Source of the DNA: RGIG250 sp964540025
Lineage (GTDB): Bacteria; Bacillota; Negativicutes; Selenomonadales; Selenomonadaceae
Reading direction: 5' to 3'
Assembly: GCA_964540025.1 (NCBI GenBank)
Contig: CAZIKQ010000005.1
Coordinates: 1 to 64,000, forward strand
Length of the DNA: 64,000 bases
Part shown: positions 1 through 9,719 of the stretch, one piece after another
How positions within the stretch are numbered: the first letter of the stretch is position 1
Layout: each line of letters begins with the position of its first letter
Notes under the pieces: generated by a model
Told to the model about the DNA's origin: nothing
Seen by the model: the letters and a program-made list of their open reading frames with translations, nothing else
The model's database searches: none
Translations under genes and position numbers: made by a program

Positions 1-17
1 TTTGTGTTATCTTGTTC

Positions 18-94
18 ATAGCGAATAGGTTACGCCTGCCTTTCGGTTTGGATTTAGCAACTTTACCGTACCACAGGTTGTTCCTATTCGCTAT
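18..94. other. Perfect 12-bp inverted repeat enclosing a structured element
   Basis: Positions 18-29 (atagcgaatagg) and 83-94 (cctattcgctat) are exact reverse complements around a 53-nt interior. A shorter inner pairing, cctg near 36-39 with cagg near 74-77, extends the fold. On the plus strand a T-rich run follows (95-110). The shape could be a small structured RNA, a riboswitch-like leader for a minus-strand gene left of the window, or the hairpin end of a mobile element. I could not match it to SRP RNA, 6S RNA, RNase P, tmRNA or a riboswitch class I know. Confidence 0.5.
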
Positions 95-150
95 CTTTTT
101 CTTTATTTGTCACATATCATTGTAACACCTACAAATATTCCATTGTTTCT

Positions 151-477
151 CTAAAAAGGTATTGCCTTAGCCCAATTTTTAGTATAGAATGAATTACGTT
201 TGAGATCGTCAAAAAGTACACTTTTTGACGATAAAAAGAAAATCTTCTTTGCGGTATGATGTGAAGTTTCAAAAATGGCTTCTAAAAATTGATTCTCATA
301 AAGAGTGTTCTTGCAATCATTCATGACAAATTCATAGCGAGGAAGTTCTTTTAAGCCACGCCTTGTTGCGTGGCTTGCTTTATACAAAAAAGGCGCCACC
401 CTATCTCCAGAACGGCACCCTGCTAAATACAGAACTATAAAATTATTCGAGGCTTTTGACATGTTACCCACCATCAT
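151..477 (-). CDS. Hypothetical protein, 108 aa, doubtful
   Basis: This open frame begins at ATG 477 and has GAGG eight bases upstream, just beyond the valS terminator. I do not recognise the protein. It has no signal peptide, membrane segment or obvious motif. Two perfect hairpins lie inside the frame: a 9-bp stem (353-361 with 368-376) and a 12-bp stem (205-216 with 221-232, loop taca). That is unusual for ordinary coding sequence and suggests a structured RNA or repeat that happens to be open. The AT-rich composition differs from valS. It could be a real accessory gene, but confidence is low. Confidence 0.3.
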   Translation of the reverse strand: MMVGNMSKASNNFIVLYLAGCRSGDRVAPFLYKASHATRRGLKELPRYEFVMNDCKNTLYENQFLEAIFETSHHTAKKIFFLSSKSVLFDDLKRNSFYTKNWAKAIPF

Positions 478-510
478 GCCAGAAGCCTCATTTTTTCTTA
501 TATATTAAAA

Positions 511-536
511 ACGGGACAGGTAAAAACCCATCCCGT
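511..536 (-). terminator. Rho-independent terminator of valS
   Basis: On the minus strand acggga pairs with tcccgt and an inner gggt/acct continues the stem. The hairpin is followed by TTTTTAATA. It lies 26 bases after the valS stop. Confidence 0.75.
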
Positions 537-561
537 AAACTCTAAGAAAGTAATATACAGA

Positions 562-3222
562 TTATAGTGATGATAAATACTTTAGCCGCTCGGCAAGAGA
601 ATTGCGTTTTTCTTCGTTCTCAGCCAGCTTTGCCTTTTCTTTTTCAATGACTGCTGCCGGGGCTTTAGCCACAAAGCCCTCGTTGCCAAGTTTCTTTTGG
701 GTGCGCTCGATTTCCTGATTCAAGACGGCCATTTCCTTCTGGAGACGAGCCGTCTCTTTTTCGATATCGATCATGCCTTTAAGCGGTAAATATACCTCGA
801 CACCGTTTACTACCGCGGCCATGGCATTTTCCGGTTTTTCCGCCTCAGCCGGCAGAATAGTCAGCGGTTCTGCATTGGCCAAAGCGAATAAATACCGCTG
901 ATTTTCCTCAAAAACATCCCGAAGTTTTTCATCGGTAAAGTGAAGGAGTACGGCGCTCTTTTTCGCCGGGGATACATTTACCTCCGCTCTCATATTTCGG
1001 ATTGACTTGATAGTCTCCATTATTGCGGTCATTTCGCTTTCCGCCGCTTCATCTATTTTGCCTTCCTCACCAGTCGGCCACCGGGAAATCATAATGCTCT
1101 CACCGGCATGAGGCACTTTCTGCCAGATTTCTTCCGTGATGAATGGCATAAAGGGATGCAACAATCGAAGTGTATACTCAAGGATATAGGCCAAAACATA
1201 TTGGACAGTCTTTCTCGCCCGCTCATTTTCTTTATTGTATAGTGTACCCTTTGAAAGCTCAATATACCAATCGCACAATTCTCCCCAAATAAACTCATAA
1301 ATCATCCGGGCAGCTTCACCCAGCTCAAAATTATCCAATCCGCTGGTAACACCGGCTACAGTCCTGGCATAACGGCTGAGGATCCAACGGTCAGACAGTG
1401 AATAATCCTCTGAAGCAGGAACAAAATCTGCATCGAAAGCATCCAGATTCATAAGCATGAAACGGGAGGCATTCCAAAGCTTATTGGCAAAGTTTCGAGC
1501 TCCCTCAACGCGTTTTTCGGAAAATCTGATATCATTACCAGGAGTATTTCCGGTTACAAGGGTAAAGCGGAGAGTATCCGCACCATATCTTTCAATAACC
1601 TCCACCGGGTCAATTCCATTGCCGAGGGACTTGCTCATCTTGCGTCCCTGTTCGTCACGGACAAGGCCGTGAATAAATACATGACGGAACGGAATATCCT
1701 TCCCAAAGCGAAGTCCCATCATGACCATTCTGGCCACCCAGAAGAAAATAATATCATACCCGGTAACAAGGGTGGATGTGGGGTAGAATTTCTTCAATTC
1801 GGCAGTTTCTTCCGGCCAGCCCATCGTTTCAAAAGGCCATAGCCCAGAGCTGAACCAGGTATCGAGAACATCCGGATCCTGATTTATTTTTTCGCTTCCG
1901 CACTTGGGGCACTTGCAAAGGTCAGTACGGGAGACACTCGTTTCGCCGCATTTTTCACAATACCAGGCAGGTATCCGATGGCCCCACCACAGCTGGCGGG
2001 AAATGCACCAATCCCTGATATTTTCCAGCCATCCGATATATATTTTTGTAAACCGTTCCGGAACAAATTGGATTTTTCCGGACTGAACTGCTTCGATCGC
2101 CGGTTTAGCCAGGCTCTCCATCTTTACAAACCACTGTTTGGAAACAAGCGGTTCGACAGTAGTATGGCAACGGCTGCAATGACCGACAGCATGCTCATGA
2201 TCCTCAATGGAAACGAGCGCACCGGCAGCTTCCAGATCCTTGACGATTTGACGGCGGCACTCATAACGATCCATACCGGCATATTTACCCGTATCGGCAG
2301 ACATTGTACCGTCATTATTTATGACTTTTAACTGTGGGAGGTTATGACGCTCGCCCATATCAAAATCGTTTGGATCATGAGCCGGAGTTACCTTAACTGC
2401 ACCGGTACCAAAAGCAGGATCAACATAGCTATCCGCAAAAAGGGGAATCTTCCTGCCAAGAAGCGGCAGGATAAGAGTCTTTCCCACTAAATCCGTATAT
2501 CTCTCATCTTCCGGATGCACGGCAACGCCAGTATCGCCCAGCATGGTTTCCGGGCGGGTAGTAGCGATCTCCACAAACTCATCCGTTCCCTCTACCTGAT
2601 AGCGAATATGCCAAAGATGACCTGCCTCGTTCTCATGATCTACCTCAATATCGCTGAGAGCTGTATTGCAACGGGGACACCAGTTGATAATACGAGTGCC
2701 CTGATAAATCAAACCATCCTCATAAAGGCTCACAAAGACTTCGCGAACAGCCCGGGAGCAGCCTTCGTCCATGGTAAAACGCTCCCTGTCCCAATCGCAG
2801 GAAGAACCCAGAGAGCGCAGCTGACTCATAATGCGGTTGCCAAATTTTTCCTTCCAGGCCCAGACCCGTTCAAGAAATTTTTCACGGCCCAAGTCATAAC
2901 GGGAAAGTCCCTCCGCCCGTAGAGATTCCTCTACCTTTGCCTGGGTTGAAATACCGGCATGATCACAGCCCGGCACCCACAGCGTATTATCCCCCTTCAT
3001 ACGGTGGTAACGGATAAGTATATCCTGTAAGGTGTTATCAACCGCATGGCCAATGTGAAGCTGGCCGGTTACATTCGGCGGCGGTATTACAATACTGTAT
3101 GCAGATTTATCATTTACTTCAGCGTGAAAGAGCTTGCGCTTCTCCCAATAGCTGTACCATTTTGTTTCAAAGGACTTTGGATCATATACTTTAGGAATAT
3201 TATTATCCTGTAATTCTGCCAT
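562..3222 (-). CDS. valS: Valyl-tRNA synthetase
   Basis: Class Ia synthetase that charges tRNA-Val in the cytoplasm. The 886 residues are a normal length. The HIGH signature sits in PPPNVTGQLHIGH (residues 47-59) and KMSKS is at 528-532. The CP1 editing domain (about 200-340) shows TTRPETMLGDT and the conserved GTGAVKVTPAHDPNDF stretch. Cysteine pairs (CPRC near 182, CSRC near 349, CEKC and CPKC near 422-442) look like zinc knuckles. The last ~65 residues form the valine-type coiled-coil arm. The ATG is preceded by GGGAGGA. A good promoter lies 40-68 bases upstream and no T-box leader fits in the short 5' region, so T-box control is unlikely. Transcribed alone, downstream of the nuo terminator. 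Confidence 0.98.
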   Translation of the reverse strand: MAELQDNNIPKVYDPKSFETKWYSYWEKRKLFHAEVNDKSAYSIVIPPPNVTGQLHIGHAVDNTLQDILIRYHRMKGDNTLWVPGCDHAGISTQAKVEESLRAEGLSRYDLGREKFLERVWAWKEKFGNRIMSQLRSLGSSCDWDRERFTMDEGCSRAVREVFVSLYEDGLIYQGTRIINWCPRCNTALSDIEVDHENEAGHLWHIRYQVEGTDEFVEIATTRPETMLGDTGVAVHPEDERYTDLVGKTLILPLLGRKIPLFADSYVDPAFGTGAVKVTPAHDPNDFDMGERHNLPQLKVINNDGTMSADTGKYAGMDRYECRRQIVKDLEAAGALVSIEDHEHAVGHCSRCHTTVEPLVSKQWFVKMESLAKPAIEAVQSGKIQFVPERFTKIYIGWLENIRDWCISRQLWWGHRIPAWYCEKCGETSVSRTDLCKCPKCGSEKINQDPDVLDTWFSSGLWPFETMGWPEETAELKKFYPTSTLVTGYDIIFFWVARMVMMGLRFGKDIPFRHVFIHGLVRDEQGRKMSKSLGNGIDPVEVIERYGADTLRFTLVTGNTPGNDIRFSEKRVEGARNFANKLWNASRFMLMNLDAFDADFVPASEDYSLSDRWILSRYARTVAGVTSGLDNFELGEAARMIYEFIWGELCDWYIELSKGTLYNKENERARKTVQYVLAYILEYTLRLLHPFMPFITEEIWQKVPHAGESIMISRWPTGEEGKIDEAAESEMTAIMETIKSIRNMRAEVNVSPAKKSAVLLHFTDEKLRDVFEENQRYLFALANAEPLTILPAEAEKPENAMAAVVNGVEVYLPLKGMIDIEKETARLQKEMAVLNQEIERTQKKLGNEGFVAKAPAAVIEKEKAKLAENEEKRNSLAERLKYLSSL

Positions 3223-3261
3223 TATTACGATTCCTCCCGAAAGTTACAATTTAACTCGTTT

Positions 3262-3290
3262 AATGTAACACGCAAGGTAAAATGTGTCAA
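3262..3290 (-). promoter_or_regulatory. valS promoter (TTGACA-17-TACATT)
   Basis: On the minus strand TTGACA (3290-3285), a 17-bp spacer and TACATT (3267-3262) precede the valS ribosome site. It lies between the nuo terminator and valS, so valS has its own transcript. Confidence 0.75.
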
Positions 3291-3303
3291 TAACAAACTA
3301 TGC

Positions 3304-3341
3304 TATAAAAATACCCAACCTGCAAAACACAAGTTGGGTAT
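3304..3341 (-). terminator. Terminator of the nuo operon
   Basis: A 12-bp stem (3311-3322 with 3330-3341, one G-U pair) with a 7-base loop is followed on the minus strand by TTTTTAT. It starts 15 bases after the nuoN stop. Confidence 0.85.
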
Positions 3342-3356
3342 CATTGTCGTAATGAA

Positions 3357-4802
3357 CTACATAACAAACGCTGCCGCTGCCCGTCCGGCAATTTGGGCCA
3401 CCGGCTCCGGCCAAACGCCGAGAAGAATCGTTCCGGCCATGGCGCAAAGGGCAACCAGCTTTAATACCTTTGAATATTCAAGGGGCTGCGCAGCCTGCTG
3501 GGCTTCAAAATCTGTCAGGTCACGGTACATCGCCTTGGTGACCATCAGGTAATAATATACTGAAATCATTGACATTATGAAGCCAATAAATGCCAGCCAC
3601 AAATATCCGCGATCCACTGCTGCCGAAAACAGATATATTTTACCGGCAAATCCGGCCGTTGGCGGAATACCGGCCATAGACAAAAGCGAAACCGTCATCA
3701 CTGCTGCCAACAAAGGAGCAGACTGGGCCAATCCGGCCAGGTGTGAATGTGAAGTTCCCCCTCGTCTGGGTTCTACGGCAGCCAATACAGTAAAAGCGCC
3801 AATGTTGGCAATCATGTATAGCTGAACGTAGAACATAACCGCCTTCATGCCTGCTGCATCTGCCGACACAATTCCAGCCATCATGTAGCCTGCCTGAGCA
3901 ATGGACGAGTACCCCAGCATTCTTTTAACGTCAGTCTGCTTAATGGCCATAATGTTGCCTGCTACCATACAAGCAGCCGAGAATACAGCCAGCATGGGCA
4001 GCCAATAGTTCTCCAGTATCGGAAAAGCTGTGTAGAGCACCCGCATGAACATAGCGATGGCCGCCGCCTTTGAACCCATTGCCAGAAGGCAGGTTACAGG
4101 CAGCGGCGCTCCCTGATAAACATCCGGCGCCCACATATGGAAGGGAACCACAGAAAGCTTAAAAAAGAATCCGATGATTACCATTGAAACACCGGCAACG
4201 CCCACACCGTAAAACATATGGACATTATTTTTTATCTCACTGAAAATTAGACTGCCCCCTGCACCATATACAAGGCTTATTCCATAAAGCATTACGGCCG
4301 TAGAAGAAGCGCCAACCAAAAGATATTTTACCGCCGCTTCCCCGGCTCGACCCTTGTCTCTTGCGAGGGCGGCCAGAACATAAAAGGATATAGTCATCAG
4401 CTCCAAGCCAATGAATGCGGTGATAAAATCATTGGCGGAGGCCATGACGCACATTCCCAGCAAAGCAGAGACGCACAGACCGATAAATTCACCGGGATCA
4501 CTTATTTGCTCCATGACGTAGTCGGCTGAAAAACAAATCACCACGGCCACGGCCAGACAGAAAAGGCATTTGAAATAAACTGAAAAATTATCCAGAAGGA
4601 AAAGCCCGCCAAGGAAGCTCTGATTGCCATAAGCGTCATACATGAAAATAGTGACGATAGCGCTCGCGGAAATACCTATACCAGCCAATGAAGGCAAAGT
4701 CCCCAGCAATCTTTTATCCTTTACCACCAGGTCAAAGACAATTACAGAAAGAAGGACAGCTGTGAGAATGATCTCATTCGTGATAGCCAGACAATTCATC
4801 AC
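3357..4802 (-). CDS. nuoN: NADH-quinone oxidoreductase subunit N
   Basis: Antiporter-like membrane subunit of complex I (481 aa), one of three (L, M, N) thought to move protons. Hydrophobic throughout, about 14 predicted membrane spans, with the family stretch FFFKLSVVPFHMWAPDVYQG and the KRMLGYSSIAQAGYM segment containing the conserved lysine region. Last gene of the operon; its ATG overlaps the nuoM stop by four bases, so translation is coupled. The operon terminator follows directly. Confidence 0.95.
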   Translation of the reverse strand: MMNCLAITNEIILTAVLLSVIVFDLVVKDKRLLGTLPSLAGIGISASAIVTIFMYDAYGNQSFLGGLFLLDNFSVYFKCLFCLAVAVVICFSADYVMEQISDPGEFIGLCVSALLGMCVMASANDFITAFIGLELMTISFYVLAALARDKGRAGEAAVKYLLVGASSTAVMLYGISLVYGAGGSLIFSEIKNNVHMFYGVGVAGVSMVIIGFFFKLSVVPFHMWAPDVYQGAPLPVTCLLAMGSKAAAIAMFMRVLYTAFPILENYWLPMLAVFSAACMVAGNIMAIKQTDVKRMLGYSSIAQAGYMMAGIVSADAAGMKAVMFYVQLYMIANIGAFTVLAAVEPRRGGTSHSHLAGLAQSAPLLAAVMTVSLLSMAGIPPTAGFAGKIYLFSAAVDRGYLWLAFIGFIMSMISVYYYLMVTKAMYRDLTDFEAQQAAQPLEYSKVLKLVALCAMAGTILLGVWPEPVAQIAGRAAAAFVM

Positions 4803-6358
4803 AAACCACCTCCAATCCCCACATGACGAATTATTGCATCGACTATTGTCGGCGCGTCAACAATATTTTCCAGCAGTGGTGTCATCGGCGTTATACCGGA
4901 GCGAATAACTCCCATGAACAGCTCCGGAAACAGACCAAGAACAACCAGAAAGAAACCCAGAAAAACCAATGGCGCCGCCTCAAAGCCTCTGGCGTCGTGA
5001 TACTGGTCAAACTTCGAGGATTTTGGTCCAAATATAGCTTTTGCCAGCATTCTCAAGATGTATAGTGCAGTAAAAACAACGCCGGAAATGGCCAAAACGG
5101 AAAGCACCGGATATACCCTGAAAGAGCCAACGAAAATCGTATATTCCGGAACAAACTCAATAAGTCCGGGCAATCCCACGGAGGCAAAACCTGCCAGCAT
5201 AAAACCTAATGATACGGTTGGCATCTGATGAGCCAGCCCGCGCAATTCCGGTACGGAGCGAAGATGTGTCCTCTCATAAACATACCCAATTTGTGAAAAG
5301 AACAGCGACGCCATGATACCATGAGCCACCATATTACCCACAGCTCCAGACAGACTTACGGGATTGAGTGCCGCAAAGCCAAGCAATACATACCCCATAT
5401 GAGACACAGATGAGTAACCGATTATGTACTTCAAGTCCTTCTGAACCAAGGCAATATAAGCTGCGTACAGAACATTGACCATCGCCAGCAAAGCTATAAG
5501 GGGGGCCCAGAACTTAGCCCCTAAAGGCAGGACCATCAGGCCAAGACGGATAAGGGCATATCCACCTATTTTCTTGAGCACACCGGCGTGAATCATCGAT
5601 ACAGCCGTTGGCGCACCGGCATAACCGTCCGGAGACCAGCTATGGAACGGGAACATGGACAAAAGCGAACCAAAGCCCAGCAGCAAAAGGAAAAAGGCAA
5701 AAATCTGGAAGTTGCTGCTGAGGTAACCCAAGCGGGAAGACAGCACCAGCTTCTCCAAATCAAAGGTTCGCAACCCCTCAGGATAGGCAGTCAGATAAAT
5801 TGCTACTACGCCCACCAGCATGAAGGCTGAACCCACGAGCAGGAATATCGTTAGTTTTATACCTGCATACTCCTTTGGAACGCGTTTGGTAGAGCCCCAT
5901 ATAAGCACCATGATATAGATTGGAATAACGACAAGTTCGTAGCAAAGCAGAAATATGAACAGATCACAGGCGATAAATGTACCAGTAACACCAGCAATCA
6001 GAACGAGAAGCAAGACAAAGAATTCTTTTACGCGCTTCTCCTGATACCAGGAGCTGAACACTGATGTAATACCTATAATCTCCGTAAGCATCAGCATCGG
6101 CAGCGACAATCCATCAACCCCAAGTGAATAAGAAACACCAAGATCGGTCACCCATGGGATACTCTCAATGAACTGCATTCCCCCCGCATCAACATCGTAT
6201 TGAAAATATACGAGAAGCGTTATGACAAAGGAATATGACATCGCCCCTATGGCAATCTGCCTGATTGAGTCCTTTTTTTCCTTTGGTGTCAAGGCAATGA
6301 TCAGCGCGCCCAGAATTGGGAAAAGTAATATCTGACTTAGTGCGTGCATGTTTTCCAT
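4799..6358 (-). CDS. nuoM: NADH-quinone oxidoreductase subunit M
   Basis: Second antiporter-like subunit of complex I (519 aa). Recognisable features are LCYELVVIPIYIMVLIWG (conserved membrane glutamate), MFPFHSWSPDGYAGAPTAVS and KYIIGYSSVSHMGYVLLG. About 14 membrane segments; integral inner membrane. Overlaps the nuoL stop by one base and nuoN by four. Ordinary length for NuoM. Confidence 0.96.
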   Translation of the reverse strand: MENMHALSQILLFPILGALIIALTPKEKKDSIRQIAIGAMSYSFVITLLVYFQYDVDAGGMQFIESIPWVTDLGVSYSLGVDGLSLPMLMLTEIIGITSVFSSWYQEKRVKEFFVLLLVLIAGVTGTFIACDLFIFLLCYELVVIPIYIMVLIWGSTKRVPKEYAGIKLTIFLLVGSAFMLVGVVAIYLTAYPEGLRTFDLEKLVLSSRLGYLSSNFQIFAFFLLLLGFGSLLSMFPFHSWSPDGYAGAPTAVSMIHAGVLKKIGGYALIRLGLMVLPLGAKFWAPLIALLAMVNVLYAAYIALVQKDLKYIIGYSSVSHMGYVLLGFAALNPVSLSGAVGNMVAHGIMASLFFSQIGYVYERTHLRSVPELRGLAHQMPTVSLGFMLAGFASVGLPGLIEFVPEYTIFVGSFRVYPVLSVLAISGVVFTALYILRMLAKAIFGPKSSKFDQYHDARGFEAAPLVFLGFFLVVLGLFPELFMGVIRSGITPMTPLLENIVDAPTIVDAIIRHVGIGGGL

Positions 6359-8259
6359 CAGAACGCACCCCCTGCCATTGAAAGAACCTTATAAGCATAA
6401 ATCAGTGCATATCCCATTACAATAAGGACTCCTCCATAAAAGCAGACAATATATATCTGAGCGCTGCCGCAGTGTGCCTTGTTCAAAACTCCCCCCAATG
6501 CGCCGGTCAACCTTGCTAATAGATTGATGGTTCCATCTACAACATTCAAGTCGATCCAGTAGAGGATTCGGGCTACAACAAAGCATCCATAATAACGGAC
6601 TAAAGTGTAGAACTCATCTACATAGTATTTATTATAGCTGAGATTGTAGATGATCCCCCACTTTGCCGCCAGGCCATGAGCAGACCAACGCTTCTCGACA
6701 TATATGGCATAAGCAAGCCATATAGCCACAACCGCCAATAACACCGAAGATCCTGCCACAAAGAAGTTTATACCTTCATGAGCGGGCGCACCGAAATATA
6801 CCCACTCACCAAAGCCGAAGAAATGCCCCAACACACCAGAGACAGCAGACAAACCAGCAAGGATAACAATCGGATAGCGCATGAAATCATTCGTTTCCTC
6901 AGCCGGACAATCATCCTTAAGTTCACCATAAAAGGTCACAAAAAGAAGTCTTGCTATGTAGAATGAGGTCATAAAGGCCGTTATTGAACCGAGAAGGAAT
7001 AGAAAGAAATTGTGTTCAAAGGCCGCCGCCAGGATCTCATCCTTGGAGAAAAATCCGGCGAAGGGCGGAATCCCGGCAATTGCTAATACCCCAACTGTCA
7101 TGGCTTTACAGGTAACAGGCATTCGTTCCTTCAAGCCACCCATTTTGAAAATGTCCGCTTCCTCGTGCATCGCCTCAATTACAGCACCGGCGCCCAGAAA
7201 CAGCAATGCCTTAAAAAACGCATGGGTCATAAGGTGGAACATTGAAGCCGTCACAGAACCTACACCCAAAGCAAGCATCATGTAGCCCAGCTGACTAATT
7301 GTTGAATACGCCAGAATTCGCTTCATGGGACGTTGTGTAATGGCAATCGACGCCGCAAAGATCGCCGTAAAAGCCCCGAGCCAGGCAATGCATTCCAAAA
7401 CAAACGGAATCTGATTAAACAGGAAAAACGCCCTGGCAATAAGATACACCCCGGCAACTACCATCGTGGCCGCGTGAATCAGCGCCGAAACCGGAGTGGG
7501 CCCCTCCATAGCATTTGGTAACCACACATGAAGCGGGAACTGGCCTGATTTACCGATAGGTCCAATAAACAGCAGGAAGGCAATAACAGTCAGTATGCCT
7601 GTACCAAAGACATCAATGTAATGAGGCAGTTCAATCTGCAGTTCCGTAAAATCTGTAGTACCGACATAAATCTGCAGCATGATGATGCCCAATAGCAGAC
7701 CGAAGTCGCCTATGCGAGTAGTAATAAATGCTTTCTTCGCCGCTTCCCGGGCAGATACCTTGTAGTAGTAAAAGCCGATAAGCAGATAGGAACACAAACC
7801 CACAAGCTCCCAAAACACATACATTTGAAAGAAGCTTACAGCCAGCACCAGGCCCAGCATGGAGGAAACGAAAAGAGAAACATAGGCATAAAACCGACCC
7901 ATCCCCTGATCATGCGCCATATAGCCTAATGAATAAATCTCTACCAATAAGGCAACAGTAGTGACAACCGTCAGCATCACTACAGTCAACGGATCGATGA
8001 GCATCCCCATCGTAAGCTCAATATTCCCGATAGTGGTCCATACCGCTTTGGCAATGAAGGGGGCTTCAATCGTAATATTATTGCTCAGTACTGCCCCTAA
8101 CACGCTCCAGGCAAGCAAAAAGCTTACAAAAATTGCTGCTATTGCAATTTTTGCCGACAGCTGTTTATTTTGTCGGGTGAAAAGACCTATAACCGCAAAG
8201 GCGATAGCCGGAAGGAGCGGTATCAGCCATGCACATTCCAATGCAAAGTCAAACATCAT
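6358..8259 (-). CDS. nuoL: NADH-quinone oxidoreductase subunit L
   Basis: Largest antiporter-like subunit (633 aa), distal in the membrane arm. It shows FWELVGLCSYLLIGFYYYK (key glutamate), FPLHVWLPNAMEGPTPVSAL and KRILAYSTISQLGYMMLALG. The C-terminal ~130 residues after the core correspond to the lateral helix and last membrane helix typical of NuoL. Starts seven bases after nuoK. Part of the nuoA-N operon. Confidence 0.96.
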   Translation of the reverse strand: MMFDFALECAWLIPLLPAIAFAVIGLFTRQNKQLSAKIAIAAIFVSFLLAWSVLGAVLSNNITIEAPFIAKAVWTTIGNIELTMGMLIDPLTVVMLTVVTTVALLVEIYSLGYMAHDQGMGRFYAYVSLFVSSMLGLVLAVSFFQMYVFWELVGLCSYLLIGFYYYKVSAREAAKKAFITTRIGDFGLLLGIIMLQIYVGTTDFTELQIELPHYIDVFGTGILTVIAFLLFIGPIGKSGQFPLHVWLPNAMEGPTPVSALIHAATMVVAGVYLIARAFFLFNQIPFVLECIAWLGAFTAIFAASIAITQRPMKRILAYSTISQLGYMMLALGVGSVTASMFHLMTHAFFKALLFLGAGAVIEAMHEEADIFKMGGLKERMPVTCKAMTVGVLAIAGIPPFAGFFSKDEILAAAFEHNFFLFLLGSITAFMTSFYIARLLFVTFYGELKDDCPAEETNDFMRYPIVILAGLSAVSGVLGHFFGFGEWVYFGAPAHEGINFFVAGSSVLLAVVAIWLAYAIYVEKRWSAHGLAAKWGIIYNLSYNKYYVDEFYTLVRYYGCFVVARILYWIDLNVVDGTINLLARLTGALGGVLNKAHCGSAQIYIVCFYGGVLIVMGYALIYAYKVLSMAGGAF

Positions 8260-8266
8260 ACTCCCC

Positions 8267-8611
8267 CTATCCCTTTAACTCATCAAGTTCGTCAACATTT
8301 ACCGTATTGCGCTCCTGATACAGCTTTACAGCCAAGGCCATTCCAATAGCTACCTCTGCCGCGGCCACGACTATGCCAAATATCGCCAAGAGCTGACCTG
8401 AATAATCCGGCATGGCCGAAAAGCGATTGAAGGCAACCAGATTGATATTTACTGCATTCAGCATCAATTCAATGCACATGAGGACAGCTATTACGCTGCG
8501 CCGGGTCAGAAGTCCAAAGAGCCCTATCGAAAACAGTGCAGCTGAAAGCAGCAGGCAATGAGAGAGCCCAATGTTTATAATCAATTCAAAGGATTTTTGT
8601 AAATCAATCAT
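8267..8611 (-). CDS. nuoK: NADH-quinone oxidoreductase subunit K
   Basis: Small membrane subunit (114 aa, three membrane spans) related to MrpC. The segment CIELMLNAVNINLVAF carries the conserved membrane glutamate of the proton path. Start overlaps the nuoJ stop by four bases. The C-terminus is charged (ERNTVNVDELDELKG). Inner membrane, complex I. Confidence 0.95.
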   Translation of the reverse strand: MIDLQKSFELIINIGLSHCLLLSAALFSIGLFGLLTRRSVIAVLMCIELMLNAVNINLVAFNRFSAMPDYSGQLLAIFGIVVAAAEVAIGMALAVKLYQERNTVNVDELDELKG

Positions 8612-9216
8612 GCTTTATCGGCCCCCTTTCCCCTGGCGATAATTATCGCGCCAACCATGGCCATAAGTAAAAGGATCGCCGACACTTCAAAGGGCACTAC
8701 ATATTTTGTCAGCATCAGATCTGCCAATCCTGTAACGGAATCCGAAAGCTTAAATTCTGCCGGCTGACCAAAGGGAGACATAATAATTGCCGCTGCCATT
8801 GATAAAAAGAACATGGCTGATACGATCCCGGCGGAAATGTGGGCAACAATGCCCCGACCAGGATTGGAGTGAGACATATAATCCCGCCTTATCAGCATGA
8901 TCCCCATAACGATAATTATTGCCACTGCCCCACCATAAACCATTATCTCTACTGCACCGAGAAAATCAGCGGACAGAAAAATATATAAACAGCCAAGCGC
9001 AACAAAGCTTCCTGTCAAACAAAGAGCACTGTGAACTATGTTCCTAAACAATATCACCCCGTATGACATCAGGAGCACAACGCCGCCTATTCCATAGAAC
9101 ACAGCAGCATTTATAATCTTTGGCACCTCAAATGTCTCGGCTATATCCAGGCCAGAGTTAATTATCCAGTGTATCAGTTTCGTGACTTCCTCTACAAAAG
9201 AAAATAACTCGCTCAA
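8608..9216 (-). CDS. nuoJ: NADH-quinone oxidoreductase subunit J
   Basis: Membrane subunit of complex I (202 aa, five membrane spans). The conserved third helix is visible as DFLGAVEIMVYGGAVAIIIV. It has an N-terminal extension of about 35 residues before the first membrane segment. Overlaps nuoI by four bases upstream and nuoK by four downstream. Confidence 0.93.
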   Translation of the reverse strand: MSELFSFVEEVTKLIHWIINSGLDIAETFEVPKIINAAVFYGIGGVVLLMSYGVILFRNIVHSALCLTGSFVALGCLYIFLSADFLGAVEIMVYGGAVAIIIVMGIMLIRRDYMSHSNPGRGIVAHISAGIVSAMFFLSMAAAIIMSPFGQPAEFKLSDSVTGLADLMLTKYVVPFEVSAILLLMAMVGAIIIARGKGADKA

Positions 9217-9707
9217 GTCTCATCCCCTCCTTTGTCATTTACAGCTGGCGCTGCCGGGGGAGGCGGATTAGATATGGCAGGTGCAACAGTCTCTGCCTTT
9301 TGGCTGTCTTCCTCAGGCCTTGGACCATATTCTTCTACCGCGTCATAAATCATATAATCCTTGAAGAAATAAGCCCGTTCATAATTCTTATCCCAAGACA
9401 GTGCTTTTACCGGACATCTCTCAACGCAGAGATCACACATCATACAGCGCCCAAGATTGTGAATATACTCTGCCATATGTTTCTTCTTGTTTTCATCGGT
9501 AGTCACCTTCAGAATCAGTGCTTTATTGGGGCAGGACATTGCGCAAAGCTGACAACCGATACATTTTTTTATATTTAATTTAAGATGACCGCCACGAAAA
9601 CGCTCGGTCATCGGCAGCTTCTCCTCGGGATAGCAGAGAGTACGCTTTTCGCCAAAGAAATGCTTGAGGGTTACCGACATACCAGTAACAAGTCCTTTAC
9701 CAAACAT
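9213..9707 (-). CDS. nuoI: NADH-quinone oxidoreductase subunit I, 2x[4Fe-4S]
   Basis: Peripheral-arm iron-sulfur subunit (164 aa) that passes electrons to NuoB. Two complete ferredoxin motifs are present, CIGCQLCAMSCP and CMMCDLCVERCP, giving all eight cysteines. The C-terminal ~30 residues are a Pro/Ala-rich tail. With NuoE, F and G absent from the operon, this subunit or NuoB is probably where the unknown electron donor docks (inference). Confidence 0.95.
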   Translation of the reverse strand: MFGKGLVTGMSVTLKHFFGEKRTLCYPEEKLPMTERFRGGHLKLNIKKCIGCQLCAMSCPNKALILKVTTDENKKKHMAEYIHNLGRCMMCDLCVERCPVKALSWDKNYERAYFFKDYMIYDAVEEYGPRPEEDSQKAETVAPAISNPPPPAAPAVNDKGGDET

Positions 9708-9719
9708 CTTCTGCCTCCT

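Noticed and set aside
18..94. Cyclic-di-GMP riboswitch or integron attC site at the left edge
   Set aside because: The GEMM core sequences and the attC GTTRRRY/RYYYAAC boxes are not present; only the general shape is similar.
3223..3356. T-box leader for valS
   Set aside because: The promoter is only 40 bases from the start codon; no stem I or antiterminator motif fits.
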